NCBI GenBank assembly: GCA_002482545.1
Contig: DLGF01000024.1
Coordinates: forward strand, 118,885 to 182,884
Origin: Sporomusaceae bacterium UBA7701
GTDB lineage: Bacteria; Bacillota; Negativicutes; Sporomusales; UBA7701
DNA length: 64,000 nt
Direction: 5' to 3'
The notes below the pieces were generated by a model that saw only the letters and a program-made list of their open reading frames with translations, was not told the origin of the DNA and did not search any database. This document shows, piece by piece, positions 23,506 to 32,840 of the stretch (positions are counted from its first letter, which is position 1; each line of letters begins with the position of its first letter). The translations under genes and the position numbers were made by a program.

Positions 23506-24573
23506 TTACGCACCTCCGTGTTTGGTTTGCAAGCGTCTGACAATTTCCGTCGCGATCCCGGGAAGAGGCACCACTTTATCAATAATGCCAAGTTCGATGG
23601 CCGACTTGGGCATACCGAACACGACTGTGGTGGACTGATCTTCCGCGATAGTGTAACCGTTATGTTGCTTGATTGCCTTCATACCCTTGGACCCGTCGTG
23701 GCCCATGCCGGTCAAAATGATGCCGGTGGCCCGATTCCCGTATATTCGCGCCACCGACTCCATCATCGGGTCGACGGACGGGCGGTGGCCGCCAATGGCC
23801 GGCTCCTTGTTCAGTCTGATATGAGTCTTGTCGCCCTGGCGTTCGAGGGTCATATGGTAATCCCCGGGCGCAATGACCGCCAGGCCGGGTGCCAATACGT
23901 CATTCTCCTCGGCTTCCTTAATCGCCAGCGCAGAAAGGGAATTCAGCCGGTCCGCCAGCGACTTGGTGAAGCCGGGAGGCATATGCTGCACAATCACGAC
24001 CGGGCAAGGCAGGTTTCCCGGCAGCCGGGTAAGAATCTCCTGCAGAGCCCTGGGTCCGCCGGTTGATGTGCCGATGGCCACGATCTGATCCTGGCTGAAG
24101 CCGGCGGCCCGCACCGGAGGCTGATAATCAGGCACCGGTGCTCTGGGCAGTTCAGGGCGGACGAGCGGTTTGACATTGACCCGGGCTGCGGCTCGGCATT
24201 TTTCGATAATCTCGCCGCGGATCTGCTCAATGCTGGAGATTGGGCCGGCCGTTTTGGCGACGAAATCGACCGCCCCTTTTCCCAGCGCCTTGATGGTGGC
24301 TTCCGCGCCGGCGCGGGTCAGACTGCTCACCATGACAACCGGCGTAGGGGCCTCCCGCATAATAGTTTCCAAAGCGCTGATGCCGTCCAGGATGGGCATT
24401 TCAACGTCCATCGTCACTACATCGGGTTTAAGGCGTTTGACTTTATCAATGGCATCCTTGCCGTTACGGGCAATGTCGATTACGGTGAAATCCGGCTCAG
24501 CAGCAAATAGGTCGCTCAGGACTTTCCGCATAAAGGCGGAATCGTCGACTACAAGTACTTTGATCAAGCTCAT
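23506..24573 (-). CDS. cheB: Chemotaxis response regulator methylesterase CheB
   Basis: CheB demethylates chemoreceptors after phosphorylation by CheA. The ~355-residue protein has an N-terminal receiver domain (VLVVDDSAFMRKVL, phospho-acceptor Asp in VTMDVEMPILDG) and a C-terminal esterase with the catalytic Ser in IGTSTGGPRAL, His in VQHMPPGFTKSLA and Asp in GMGHDGSKG. The exact start is uncertain: ATG at 24573 has its SD (AGGTGGG) too close, while TTG at 24567 is seven bases from AGGTGG. The stop lies two bases before the cheA start. Confidence 0.96.
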   Translation of the reverse strand: MSLIKVLVVDDSAFMRKVLSDLFAAEPDFTVIDIARNGKDAIDKVKRLKPDVVTMDVEMPILDGISALETIMREAPTPVVMVSSLTRAGAEATIKALGKGAVDFVAKTAGPISSIEQIRGEIIEKCRAAARVNVKPLVRPELPRAPVPDYQPPVRAAGFSQDQIVAIGTSTGGPRALQEILTRLPGNLPCPVVIVQHMPPGFTKSLADRLNSLSALAIKEAEENDVLAPGLAVIAPGDYHMTLERQGDKTHIRLNKEPAIGGHRPSVDPMMESVARIYGNRATGIILTGMGHDGSKGMKAIKQHNGYTIAEDQSTTVVFGMPKSAIELGIIDKVVPLPGIATEIVRRLQTKHGGA

Positions 24574-24591
24574 CCCACCTATCATCATGAG

Positions 24592-25236
24592 TTAAACGCC
24601 TTTTTGACGCCGTTCGAGCTGCTTTCTAAAAATATACTTGATAATTTTATCGCGGTCTTTTTCCGCAAGCTCGGTAAACTTGATTCCGGCGGCGTATAAT
24701 ACCCGGTCAGGCAACAATTCTTCCCTTACGATCACGCCCGCTCCCTGGACAACCCCCGTGCCGGGCAGGTCGAGACTGACTTTTAGATTGGTCCCCACTT
24801 GCAGTTGCTGCTTGGACACGGCGCGCAGTCCGCCGCCGCTGATGTCGCTGGTGGAAGCGGCGAATACAGGCTGGCTGCCATCCTCCGAAAGCACCTGGAG
24901 TTCGACGGGAAGAACGGTATCGATACGGACAAAGGCCCTGAGCTGAATTTTTTTGATGTCAAAAGGCCGGGAAATCACCCAAACGGGGATGGGATGGATT
25001 CGTTTGTCAAGGAATTCGCTGGTGAACTGCCAAACCATGCCGTCCACTACAACGCGGCCGTTGAACCGGGTGCCTTGCAGCAAAATAATGGGCACGCTTT
25101 TCGCCATCGGCATGGCGATGAGGCAGTAGTCTTTCCCGATTTCCTCCACCCGGCTGGGGTGGCGCTCGACCGAACGCCCCGTAGTAATAATAACATCCAA
25201 GCGTTGGTTTACTTTTAACAGTTGTTCTGACTTAAT
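24592..25236 (-). CDS. PilZ/YcgR-type flagellar brake protein, probable ATT start
   Basis: A 214-residue protein with an N-terminal YcgR-like domain (about 1-110) and a C-terminal PilZ domain that binds cyclic di-GMP; in B. subtilis the relative YpfA/MotI slows the flagellar motor. Visible PilZ residues are the Arg pair in LRAFVRID (about 102) and DISGGG (about 132). The first ordinary start (TTG 25200) lacks any SD. Twelve codons upstream an ATT (25234-25236) stands seven bases after a perfect AAGGAGG, and no ATG, GTG or TTG lies between this SD and that TTG. The added N terminus, IKSEQLLKVNQRLDV, fits the family. It lies between flhG and cheB. Confidence 0.88.
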   Translation of the reverse strand: MKSEQLLKVNQRLDVIITTGRSVERHPSRVEEIGKDYCLIAMPMAKSVPIILLQGTRFNGRVVVDGMVWQFTSEFLDKRIHPIPVWVISRPFDIKKIQLRAFVRIDTVLPVELQVLSEDGSQPVFAASTSDISGGGLRAVSKQQLQVGTNLKVSLDLPGTGVVQGAGVIVREELLPDRVLYAAGIKFTELAEKDRDKIIKYIFRKQLERRQKGV

Positions 25237-25260
25237 CGGACTCCCTCCTTGGATGACAAG

Positions 25261-26145
25261 CTATTGCATAATCTGTAAGAATTTATTGATAAATCCTCTA
25301 ATTCCTGTTGCGGTGGAAAATTCTTTGCCATATAAAAGTTTTTGGGCGAGATGCTCGATGGAACGGGCCGCCAGCGAGTCAGGTTGAGCCAGGATAAGCG
25401 GTTTCTGGCTCTTTACCGCCCGCATTACGCTGGGGTCCTCGTGGATAAACCCCAGGCTCTCGATCGGCAGGCCGAGAAAGCGTTCCGCCACTTTGGTCAA
25501 TTTATCGGTGACCAATTGGCCTTCCACCATGTCGGTGACCCGGTTGACAACCAGCTTGAGCGGCAGGCGGCCATGGTTGCTCGAATAGGCCTTCATCAAG
25601 GCATACGCGTCGGCGATGGCGGTCGGTTCGGGCGTCGTGACGACTAAAACCTCATCAGCCGCCAGCACGAAACTCAAGACACTCTGGTGAATCCCGGCGC
25701 CGGTATCCACCAGAATGACGGTGGCCCACCGGTCAAACAACACGACTTGGTTGATAATCTTCTGGAGCTGCGCCTCGGATAGATCCGCCAGTTCACACAG
25801 GCCCGAGCCGCCTGAAACAAATTTAACACCCCGTGGTCCGTCGACGATAATATCCTCGATACTGTAGCCGTCTTCCAGGAGGTTGAGCAAATTGTACCGG
25901 GGAGTGCACCCGAGGATCAATTCGACATTAGCCAGCCCCAGGTCGGCATCCAGAATAAGCACCCGCTGTCCCATATTCGCGAGCGCCAGAGCCAGGTTAA
26001 CCGTGAGGTTGGTCTTGCCGACCCCGCCCTTGCCGCTGGTTACGGTAATAACCCGGGCCTGAAGTCCGGGCTGCTTAATGATTGCTCCTCGGGAGGACTG
26101 ACGCCCCCGGACCAGTTGCCGCAACTTTTCTGCTTGGTCTTGCAT
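25261..26145 (-). CDS. flhG: Flagellar number regulator FlhG (MinD-like ATPase)
   Basis: FlhG (YlxH) is a MinD/ParA-type ATPase that works with FlhF to set flagellar number and position. The 294-residue protein has the deviant Walker A KGGVGKTN (39-46), LILDADLGLANVEL and VILVDTGAGIHQSVL (shown in part), and an amphipathic C terminus. The N-terminal 20 residues (RQLVRGRQSSRG) carry the basic/Gln-rich FlhF-activating segment known in the family. The stop is one base from the flhF-side order: it directly follows flhF. Confidence 0.95.
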   Translation of the reverse strand: MQDQAEKLRQLVRGRQSSRGAIIKQPGLQARVITVTSGKGGVGKTNLTVNLALALANMGQRVLILDADLGLANVELILGCTPRYNLLNLLEDGYSIEDIIVDGPRGVKFVSGGSGLCELADLSEAQLQKIINQVVLFDRWATVILVDTGAGIHQSVLSFVLAADEVLVVTTPEPTAIADAYALMKAYSSNHGRLPLKLVVNRVTDMVEGQLVTDKLTKVAERFLGLPIESLGFIHEDPSVMRAVKSQKPLILAQPDSLAARSIEHLAQKLLYGKEFSTATGIRGFINKFLQIMQ

Positions 26146-26146
26146 A

Positions 26147-27244
26147 TTAGTCCTCTAGAATTAAATTTGCCAGTTTCCCGGGATTGGCCAGTTCAATGTC
26201 GTCCGGCACGTTCTGCCCGGTGGTGACGTAGGACAGCGTCGTGGGAAATTGATACAGCAGGTTGAACAATGTGCCTAAATTACTTGCTTCGTCCAATTTT
26301 GTGAACAGGAATTTCTGAGGAGAGCAAACCGCAAAGCGGTTTACGGCCTCAAGGGCATCGGTATATTTGGTTGTGGCGCTCAGCACCAGGTGAGTCTCGA
26401 TGTATGGATCAACGGCGAGCAGCGCCTGCAGTTCCGCCAGTTGGAACTGGTTGCGCGGACTTCGTCCGGCGGTATCAACGAGAACCAGCCGCTTATCGCG
26501 GTGGCGATATAAAGCGGCCTTCATTTCATCAGGACTATAAACGATTTCAATGGGGACGCCGATAATATCGGCATAAGTCTTGAGCTGCTCTACAGCGGAA
26601 ATCCGGTAGGTGTCCGCCGTAACCAAAGCAACTTTGTGGCCGTGGGTAATGGCGAAATGAGCGGCAAATTTCGCGATGGTCGTGGTCTTGCCGACGCCGG
26701 TGGGGCCGATGAAGGAAACGACCTTGCAGCCGGTTTCCGGCAGCACGATCCCCTCCACCCGCTGCAGATAGTTGGTCATGCGTTCAGCCAGCAGCTTGCG
26801 CACCGTAGCGGGGTCACCGCCGATAAAGGCGCTGTCCTCCGGCAGGCCCTGGATCAGATTCGCCGCAATATCGGGATCGATATCATTCTTAATTAACAGT
26901 TCGTATAAGGGCGATTTTTGGTTTTCCTGGCGGGGAAGCTTGGCCAGGACCTGTTCCATGAGCCGGCGCATGCTGGCGAATTCCAGTTGTAAGGCGGTCA
27001 CCTTATTATCCTCCTCATTGGGTCGAGGGAGAATAACCTGTTGGGGCTTCTTTTCCGAAATGGGCGGAGCGGCGGGAGAATCAAGAGCCGCCATGACTTC
27101 CACCATTTCCTTGCCGAAAAAGCCCAGGAAGCCGCCTTTGCGGAACCGGCGGGTATGAAGAATGACGGCGTCGCGTCCAAGTCCGTTTTTGACTTGAGCC
27201 ATGGCCTCCTGCATATTGGTTGCGGTAAAGACTTTGACTTTCAA
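26147..27244 (-). CDS. flhF: Flagellar biosynthesis GTPase FlhF
   Basis: FlhF is an SRP-type GTPase that places the flagellar basal body. The 365-residue protein has a variable basic N-terminal domain (1-~80), an N domain, and the NG GTPase with GPTGVGKTTT at about 180-189, ALVTADTYRISAVEQLKTYA (in part), VLVDTAGRSPRN and FTKLDEASNLG. It begins one base after the flhA stop (27245) and ends next to flhG, which is the usual flhA-flhF-flhG arrangement. Confidence 0.96.
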   Translation of the reverse strand: MKVKVFTATNMQEAMAQVKNGLGRDAVILHTRRFRKGGFLGFFGKEMVEVMAALDSPAAPPISEKKPQQVILPRPNEEDNKVTALQLEFASMRRLMEQVLAKLPRQENQKSPLYELLIKNDIDPDIAANLIQGLPEDSAFIGGDPATVRKLLAERMTNYLQRVEGIVLPETGCKVVSFIGPTGVGKTTTIAKFAAHFAITHGHKVALVTADTYRISAVEQLKTYADIIGVPIEIVYSPDEMKAALYRHRDKRLVLVDTAGRSPRNQFQLAELQALLAVDPYIETHLVLSATTKYTDALEAVNRFAVCSPQKFLFTKLDEASNLGTLFNLLYQFPTTLSYVTTGQNVPDDIELANPGKLANLILED

Positions 27245-29311
27245 TTAAATTTTCACCATCCCCAAGGCTTGTACCTCAATCTTCGGATCCAATTCAGCGT
27301 AAGAAAGAACAACCAGAGTAGGTGCCACCCGCTCGGTGATTTTGCGGAAATGCAGCCGGGTGGGCGGACTGGTCAGGACAACCGGCTGATAGCCCAACCC
27401 GGTCAGTTTGGGCAACTCGTTGGTGAGGGCGGTTATGATGGCCTGCATGGTCTGCGGGTCGAGAGCGACATAAGAGCCGTGCTCCGTCCGCTGGACCGCG
27501 GCATTGATCTTGTTTTCCAGTTGAGGATCAACCGACAGGCAGGGCAGCACATCATTATATACATATTGCCGGGATATCTGACGGGATAAGGCATGCCGCA
27601 CATACTCGGACAATAGCTCGGTATCTTTCGTGACAGGAGCGTAATCGGCCAGGGTTTCCAGGATGGTCACCATATTGCGGATGGAAATGCGTTCGCGCAG
27701 CAGATTGGAAAGCACCTTTTGGATATCGCCCAGGGATAAGAGGTTGGGAATGAGTTCTTCCACAACCGCCGGGTTGGCGGACTTGACCGAATCGATAAGG
27801 GTCTGAGCTTCCTGCCGGCCAATGATTTCCGCCGCATGGGACTTTATGACCTCGGTCACATGGGTTACCAGCACGGAAACGGGATCGACCACGGTGTATC
27901 CGGACAATTCGGCGCGTTCCCGGTCGTTTTCCGATATCCACAACGCCGGCAACCCGAAGGCCGGTTCTACGGTTTCGATTCCCACCATTTCGTCGGATAC
28001 GTTGCCGGAGTTCATCGCCAGATAGTGGTCCAGCATCAGTTCCCCCTTGGCCACTTCCACGCCCCGCAGTTTTACCAGATAGGCGTTGGGCCGCAGTTGA
28101 ATGTTGTCCCGAATCCGGATGGTCGGTACGACCAAGCCCAGCTCGATGGCGCACTGGCGCCGGATCATCACGATCCGGTCCAGCAAATCGCCGCCCTGGC
28201 TGGCGTCGACCAGCGGGATAAGGCTGTAGCCGATTTCCAGCTCCATCGGATCGACCTGGAGCAAGGCGACCACGTTTTCCGGCTTGCGCACTTCTTCCGC
28301 TTCTTTCTCCTCCTGGCGGGAAATTTCCGAGATCGCCGCGGTTTGCTCCGTGCGTTTAAGCGCATAGGCCAATGCGGCGGCAATAATACTCAGCGTAAAG
28401 AACGGAATGCCGGGCAGGCCCGGAACCATTCCCAGGAAGGCCAATACGCCCGCCACGATATAGAAGACGCGGGGATTGGTCAGGAGCTGATTGACGATGT
28501 CATGGCCCAGGTTGGAGTCGGAAGCCGCCCGGGTAACCACGATGCCGGTAGCGGTAGAAATCAGCAGAGCGGGAATCTGCGCCACCAAGCCCTCCCCCAC
28601 GGTAAGCAGCGTATAGGTTTGCAGCGCCTGTCCGGCGTCCATGTTCCGCTGAACCATGCCGACCACAAATCCGCCGACGATATTAATGATAATAATTACA
28701 ATAGCGGCAATGGCGTCGCCTTTTACGAACTTGCTGGCGCCGTCCATCGCTCCGTAAAAGTCGGCTTCCCGTTGAATGTTTTTCCGGCGTTGCCGGGCTT
28801 CGGCGTCGGAAATCAGTCCGGCGTTCAGGTCGGCGTCGATGCTCATCTGCTTGCCGGGCATCGCGTCGAGGGTGAAGCGGGCCGCAACCTCGGCCACCCG
28901 TTCGGCGCCGCGGGTGATGACTATGAACTGGATGATGACCAGAATGACGAATACGATAAAGCCAACGAAGGGATTGCCGCCGACAACAAAGTTGCCGAAG
29001 GCGGTGATCACTTCGCCGGCATAACCGTCGAGGAGTATGAGTCTGGTTGAGGAGACATTCAGGGCCAGACGAAACAGAGTGGTTACCAGCAGCAGCGAGG
29101 GAAAGACCGAAAACTCCAGCGGCTCAACCAGATAAATCGCGACCATGACGACAACCAGCGCGGCCGTAATGTTGACCGTCAGCAAGACGTCCAGCAAAAA
29201 AGCCGGCAAGGGAATAATCATCATGACAACAATCGTAATGATCGCGACCGCGATCAGAATGTCGCTATACTTGAGAATGGGGGCAAACGGTGATGATGAT
29301 TGAGTAGCCAA
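27245..29311 (-). CDS. flhA: Flagellar type III export protein FlhA
   Basis: FlhA is the main transmembrane component of the flagellar export gate. The 688-residue protein has about eight N-terminal membrane segments (residues 15-320), including the FHIPEP region (here SVFPSLLLVTTLFRLALNVS, AGEVITAFGNFVVGG), the cytoplasmic loop AARFTLDAMPGKQMSIDADL, and a large C-terminal cytoplasmic domain that binds export substrates. It is full length. Start ATG 29309-29311. Confidence 0.97.
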   Translation of the reverse strand: MATQSSSPFAPILKYSDILIAVAIITIVVMMIIPLPAFLLDVLLTVNITAALVVVMVAIYLVEPLEFSVFPSLLLVTTLFRLALNVSSTRLILLDGYAGEVITAFGNFVVGGNPFVGFIVFVILVIIQFIVITRGAERVAEVAARFTLDAMPGKQMSIDADLNAGLISDAEARQRRKNIQREADFYGAMDGASKFVKGDAIAAIVIIIINIVGGFVVGMVQRNMDAGQALQTYTLLTVGEGLVAQIPALLISTATGIVVTRAASDSNLGHDIVNQLLTNPRVFYIVAGVLAFLGMVPGLPGIPFFTLSIIAAALAYALKRTEQTAAISEISRQEEKEAEEVRKPENVVALLQVDPMELEIGYSLIPLVDASQGGDLLDRIVMIRRQCAIELGLVVPTIRIRDNIQLRPNAYLVKLRGVEVAKGELMLDHYLAMNSGNVSDEMVGIETVEPAFGLPALWISENDRERAELSGYTVVDPVSVLVTHVTEVIKSHAAEIIGRQEAQTLIDSVKSANPAVVEELIPNLLSLGDIQKVLSNLLRERISIRNMVTILETLADYAPVTKDTELLSEYVRHALSRQISRQYVYNDVLPCLSVDPQLENKINAAVQRTEHGSYVALDPQTMQAIITALTNELPKLTGLGYQPVVLTSPPTRLHFRKITERVAPTLVVLSYAELDPKIEVQALGMVKI

Positions 29312-29330
29312 TGTTCTTCGCTCCTTTTAC

Positions 29331-30407
29331 TCAGGACAAGCGTTTTTTCAGTCTGAAAACATAAGCCAGAACTTCCGCTACTGCCTGATAGAGTTCAGCC
29401 GGGATGGCGTCGCCGACTTCCACCGTGGCGTATAGGGCCCGGGCCAGCGGCTTGTTCTCGACGATGGCGACCCGGTTTTCACGGGCAATGGTTTTAATTC
29501 GCTCGGCCAGGAAATCTTGACCTTTGGCAACTACCTCCGGGGCGGTCATGGTCTTGTCGTATTTAATGGCCACCGCAAAGTGCGTAGGGTTGGTGATGAC
29601 TGCCGTGGCCTTGGGGACTTCCTGCATCATCCGTCGCATGGCGATTGCCCGTTGCCGTTCTTTGATCTTGCCTTTAATCAAAGGATTGCCTTCCGTTTGT
29701 TTGAATTCCTCCTTGACTTCCTGTTTGCTCATGCGGAGGCTTTTATTGTGTTCCCACCATTGGTAGAAATAGTCGAGCGCCCCTAATACCAGGATGATCG
29801 CCCCGATCTGAACGGCCAGATCGAAAACCAGCGCTGCCGCGTAGTCTAAAGTGGTGGCTAAATCCAGTTGCAACAGCTCCGGAAGTTTGGGAACCTCACG
29901 GTTGATAAACCGGTAAACGAAATAGCCGATAAGCGTAATTTTGAACAGGGACTTAACCAGTTCGACCAGCGACCTCAGGGCGAACAGCCGGCCAAAGCCG
30001 GTAATGGGATTGAGCCGCTCCAGCTTCGGCATCAGGGGTTCAAGGGTAAACATGAAGCCTACCTGGAGGAAACTGACAGCCAGTGAAATGATCAAAATAA
30101 TCAGCATGACCGGCAAAGCCGTTTTAAGGAACACCAGCGCGAAGCTCATGAAGAGAAGGTGAGCGCTGTCTACCGTGAAGTCGGCGGTGGCAAACGGGCC
30201 GAACATGAATTGCATATAGCCGGTCAGTTCCGAATATGTATAGGGACCAACCACCTTGAGGCCGAGGAAAGCCGCCAAAATTACAAACGCCGAGTTGATT
30301 TCGATGCTTTTGGCTACCTGTCCTTTTTTGCGGGCTTCTTCCTTCTTCTTGGGGGTTGCGTCTTCCGTTTTTTCCTGATTGAAGAGTTGGAGATCAAAAC
30401 GCAGAAT
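29331..30407 (-). CDS. flhB: Flagellar type III export switch protein FlhB
   Basis: FlhB switches export specificity from rod/hook to filament. The protein has four membrane segments and the autocleavage site NPTH (in ITNPTHFAVAIKYD). The N terminus of the family normally reads M-RFDLQLF; here LRFDLQLFNQEKTEDATPKK follows an ATT at 30405-30407 with GGAAG eight bases upstream, 19 bases after the fliR stop. The nearest in-frame ATG (30473) lies inside fliR and would add 22 residues foreign to the family. CTG at 30404 is another option. Either way the start seems non-canonical. Confidence 0.94.
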   Translation of the reverse strand: MLRFDLQLFNQEKTEDATPKKKEEARKKGQVAKSIEINSAFVILAAFLGLKVVGPYTYSELTGYMQFMFGPFATADFTVDSAHLLFMSFALVFLKTALPVMLIILIISLAVSFLQVGFMFTLEPLMPKLERLNPITGFGRLFALRSLVELVKSLFKITLIGYFVYRFINREVPKLPELLQLDLATTLDYAAALVFDLAVQIGAIILVLGALDYFYQWWEHNKSLRMSKQEVKEEFKQTEGNPLIKGKIKERQRAIAMRRMMQEVPKATAVITNPTHFAVAIKYDKTMTAPEVVAKGQDFLAERIKTIARENRVAIVENKPLARALYATVEVGDAIPAELYQAVAEVLAYVFRLKKRLS

Positions 30408-30426
30408 GGGCGTATCTTCCGGAGGC

Positions 30427-31206
30427 TCACCGGAAATTGTCCAGGAGGCGGTAAACGTCTTTATACATTTCATTGAAGCCCACCTCCAGAAACGCGATAT
30501 AAAACGGCAGCGCCACCGCCAGGGTGAAGACGCCGATCAGGATTTTCGCCGGCACCCCCACGACAAAGATATTCATCTGGGGCATGGTCCGGGCCAGTAT
30601 ACCCATGGCCACATCGGCCAGGAGCAGGGAAACAAGCACCGGCAGGGTCAATTTTACCGCTATGATAAAGGTGGCGACAACCAGATCGGTTATGAAAACG
30701 GACAGGGACGCCGGAATGACCACGCCGGTAAGCGGAACAATCCTGAAGCTGGCGAATAACGCCGACAGCAGGACATGATGGCCGTTGGTGGCCAGAAAAA
30801 CCAGCAGGGCGAGAATGTATTTAAAATTGCCTAACAGAGGAACTTGTTGGCCCAACTGGGGATCAAAGATATTGACAATGCCGAAGCCGATTTGCATATC
30901 CAGGAGATGTCCGGCCATCTGAATGGCCTGCATGAATAAGGAGCTGACAAAGCCGAAGATCAAACCAAGGAAAAACTCTCCGGCGACCAGGAGAACGTAC
31001 GGGAAAAGGCGGTCCGGAATTGTAATCTCCGGCGAAAAAATGAGCGGAAAGACTACATAAGAGAGGAACAGGGACAGGCCGGCCTTAACGTAGACCGGAA
31101 TATTCCGGTTGCCGAGAAACGGCAGGGTGCTGAAAATTCCGCTGATCCGCGCGAAGATTAATAAAAAAAATCCGGTTTGAGTAACAAGTACGGAAGTAAT
31201 ATCCAA
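30427..31206 (-). CDS. fliR: Flagellar type III export protein FliR
   Basis: FliR is an integral component of the export gate with FliP and FliQ. The 259-residue protein has about six membrane segments and the family sequences ARISGIFSTLPFLGNRNIPV, AGHLLDMQIGFGIVNIFDPQ and FNEMYKDVYRLL at the C terminus. The start codon is TTG (31204-31206) after GGTGGGGGAAAGCG. It follows fliQ by about 21 bp. Confidence 0.96.
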   Translation of the reverse strand: MDITSVLVTQTGFFLLIFARISGIFSTLPFLGNRNIPVYVKAGLSLFLSYVVFPLIFSPEITIPDRLFPYVLLVAGEFFLGLIFGFVSSLFMQAIQMAGHLLDMQIGFGIVNIFDPQLGQQVPLLGNFKYILALLVFLATNGHHVLLSALFASFRIVPLTGVVIPASLSVFITDLVVATFIIAVKLTLPVLVSLLLADVAMGILARTMPQMNIFVVGVPAKILIGVFTLAVALPFYIAFLEVGFNEMYKDVYRLLDNFR

Positions 31207-31227
31207 CGCTTTCCCCCACCTTCACGG

Positions 31228-31497
31228 TTATCGGATCATCTGCGGCATGTGAAGGAATAGTTCACGGGTGTAGTCGACCATGAGATGCATCATCCAAGGA
31301 CCAAAAATCAGAATAGCGACGAAAACAGCAATAATCTTCGGGATAAAGCTCAAGGTTTGTTCCTGGATTTGCGTGATCGCTTGAAAAATACTGACCAGCA
31401 CGCCTACCAATAGTCCCAATCCGAGCATGGGCGCCGAGATTAGCAGGACCATATATAAGGCGTCGCGGCCGATTTGAATCGCCATGTCGCTGGACAT
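31228..31497 (-). CDS. fliQ: Flagellar type III export protein FliQ
   Basis: An 89-residue protein with two membrane helices. The sequences ALYMVLLISAPMLGLGLLVG, FQAITQIQEQTLSFIPKI and FGPWMMHLMVDYTRELF are typical for FliQ, which forms the export gate with FliP and FliR. Its length equals the family norm. Start ATG 31495-31497, 12 bp downstream of fliP. Confidence 0.97.
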   Translation of the reverse strand: MSSDMAIQIGRDALYMVLLISAPMLGLGLLVGVLVSIFQAITQIQEQTLSFIPKIIAVFVAILIFGPWMMHLMVDYTRELFLHMPQMIR

Positions 31498-31509
31498 CGT
31501 GCCCCTCCT

Positions 31510-32271
31510 TTAGTGAAAGCTCGTGATCAGGGAACGGATGATAAGATGCCAGCCGTCAACCAGAATAAACAGCAAAATCTTGAACGGCAGGGAAATCATG
31601 ACCGGCGGCAGCATCATCATGCCCATCGACATGAGCGTACTGGCTACAACCATGTCGATAACAATGAAGGGAATATAGATCAAGAACCCGATTTGAAAAG
31701 CGGTCTTCAGTTCGCTGATGACAAAAGCGGGTATCAGGGTGGTTGTCGGAATATCCTCCGGCGAATTGGGCCGGGGGGTTTCCGAAAGATTCACAAAAAG
31801 CGCGATATCGTTCTCGCGCGTTTGTTTCAGCATGAATTCCCGCATGGGCTTCATGCCTTCGGTCAACGCCGCTTCCTGATTGATCGTTCCGGCCAGGTAC
31901 GGCTGCAAGGCGTTCTGGTTCACCTGCTCCACATACGGCGACATAGTAAAAAAGGTAAGGAACAGCGCCAACCCGACCAGCACCTGATTGGGGGGCATTT
32001 GCTGCGTGGCCAGCGCGCTGCGCAGAAAGGACAGCACGACAATAATCCGCGTAAAGGACGTCATCATTATTAAAATTGACGGTGCCAGAGTCAGCACTGT
32101 CAAAACAAATAGCACCTGCAGGCTTAGAGCGACATCCTGGGGATTATTGGCCGCTTCAACGCCAACGTTAATGTTGGGCACCGGAATAAGCGGGGCTGCC
32201 TGAACCGTGAGCGACGAAAACACGCAAAATATGAGCCCTAAGCCGAGAGCGGCAAAAATACGCTTAGACAC
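31510..32271 (-). CDS. fliP: Flagellar type III export protein FliP
   Basis: FliP forms the core of the export channel. The protein is 253 residues from GTG 32269-32271, which stands four bases after the fliO stop and just after AGAGGTAGGGTA; longer in-frame frames overlap fliO and are unlikely. It has a cleavable signal peptide (MSKRIFAALGLGLIFCVFSS, ending near QAAP) and the family sequences MTSFTRIIVVLSFLRSAL, PPNQVLVGLALFLTFF and SFKILLFILVDGWHLI-like C terminus. Confidence 0.96.
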   Translation of the reverse strand: MSKRIFAALGLGLIFCVFSSLTVQAAPLIPVPNINVGVEAANNPQDVALSLQVLFVLTVLTLAPSILIMMTSFTRIIVVLSFLRSALATQQMPPNQVLVGLALFLTFFTMSPYVEQVNQNALQPYLAGTINQEAALTEGMKPMREFMLKQTRENDIALFVNLSETPRPNSPEDIPTTTLIPAFVISELKTAFQIGFLIYIPFIVIDMVVASTLMSMGMMMLPPVMISLPFKILLFILVDGWHLIIRSLITSFH

Positions 32272-32275
32272 TACC

Positions 32276-32839
32276 CTACCTCTTCTCGCGTTCATTTTCG
32301 TTGTCATTCCGGCTGGCATGACCGAAAACGCCTGGAAACTTATTGGACATCTGCTGCAAAGAAGCAAGGTGTCGCTGAAACACGGCGTCAAACTGGGTGG
32401 GCGGCGTAGCCGACTCGGCAGCTTCTCTGAGGCGTTCGACCTGCAGAGGATCGGTAATCTCCTGCAGCAGCGTAATGTTGTGATCCGTGACGCCGAGCAC
32501 CAGAAATTTTCCGGCTATTTCTACAATTTGAACCGCCCGGTTGGGTCCCAGTGGAAGATTGACAACGATGCGATGGTCACCGGTTCCTGTGAATCGCCCC
32601 ATTTTCTGTCCCAAAAACCGGGAAGTAAAATAGGCCAGGCCGATTACCAAGGCAAAGGTTAAAACCAGCGTAACCAGGTAAGAAAGGGTGGAAAGCCACG
32701 AAGTTCCGGCAGGCTGAGGAGGCTCCTGATAGGCGAGATATTCTCCCGCCTGCCCGGCCGCGTACGCGGATGAAAGATTCACGATCATAATCAGACAGGC
32801 AAAAAAGAGAAAAATCTGCCAAGTACGCGGAATTTTCAT
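32276..32839 (-). CDS. fliO: Flagellar biosynthesis protein FliO/FliZ
   Basis: FliO helps assemble the FliP ring. The 187-residue protein starts at ATG 32837-32839, one base after the cheY stop. It carries an N-terminal signal-like segment (about 6-26), a second membrane segment (about 52-75, YLVTLVLTFALVIGLAYF) and the cytoplasmic FliO domain (VVNLPLGPNRAVQIVEIAGK, LVLGVTDHNITLL). Two hydrophobic segments with the first probably cleaved match the longer Firmicutes FliZ form. Confidence 0.92.
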   Translation of the reverse strand: MKIPRTWQIFLFFACLIMIVNLSSAYAAGQAGEYLAYQEPPQPAGTSWLSTLSYLVTLVLTFALVIGLAYFTSRFLGQKMGRFTGTGDHRIVVNLPLGPNRAVQIVEIAGKFLVLGVTDHNITLLQEITDPLQVERLREAAESATPPTQFDAVFQRHLASLQQMSNKFPGVFGHASRNDNENEREKR

Positions 32840-32840
32840 G

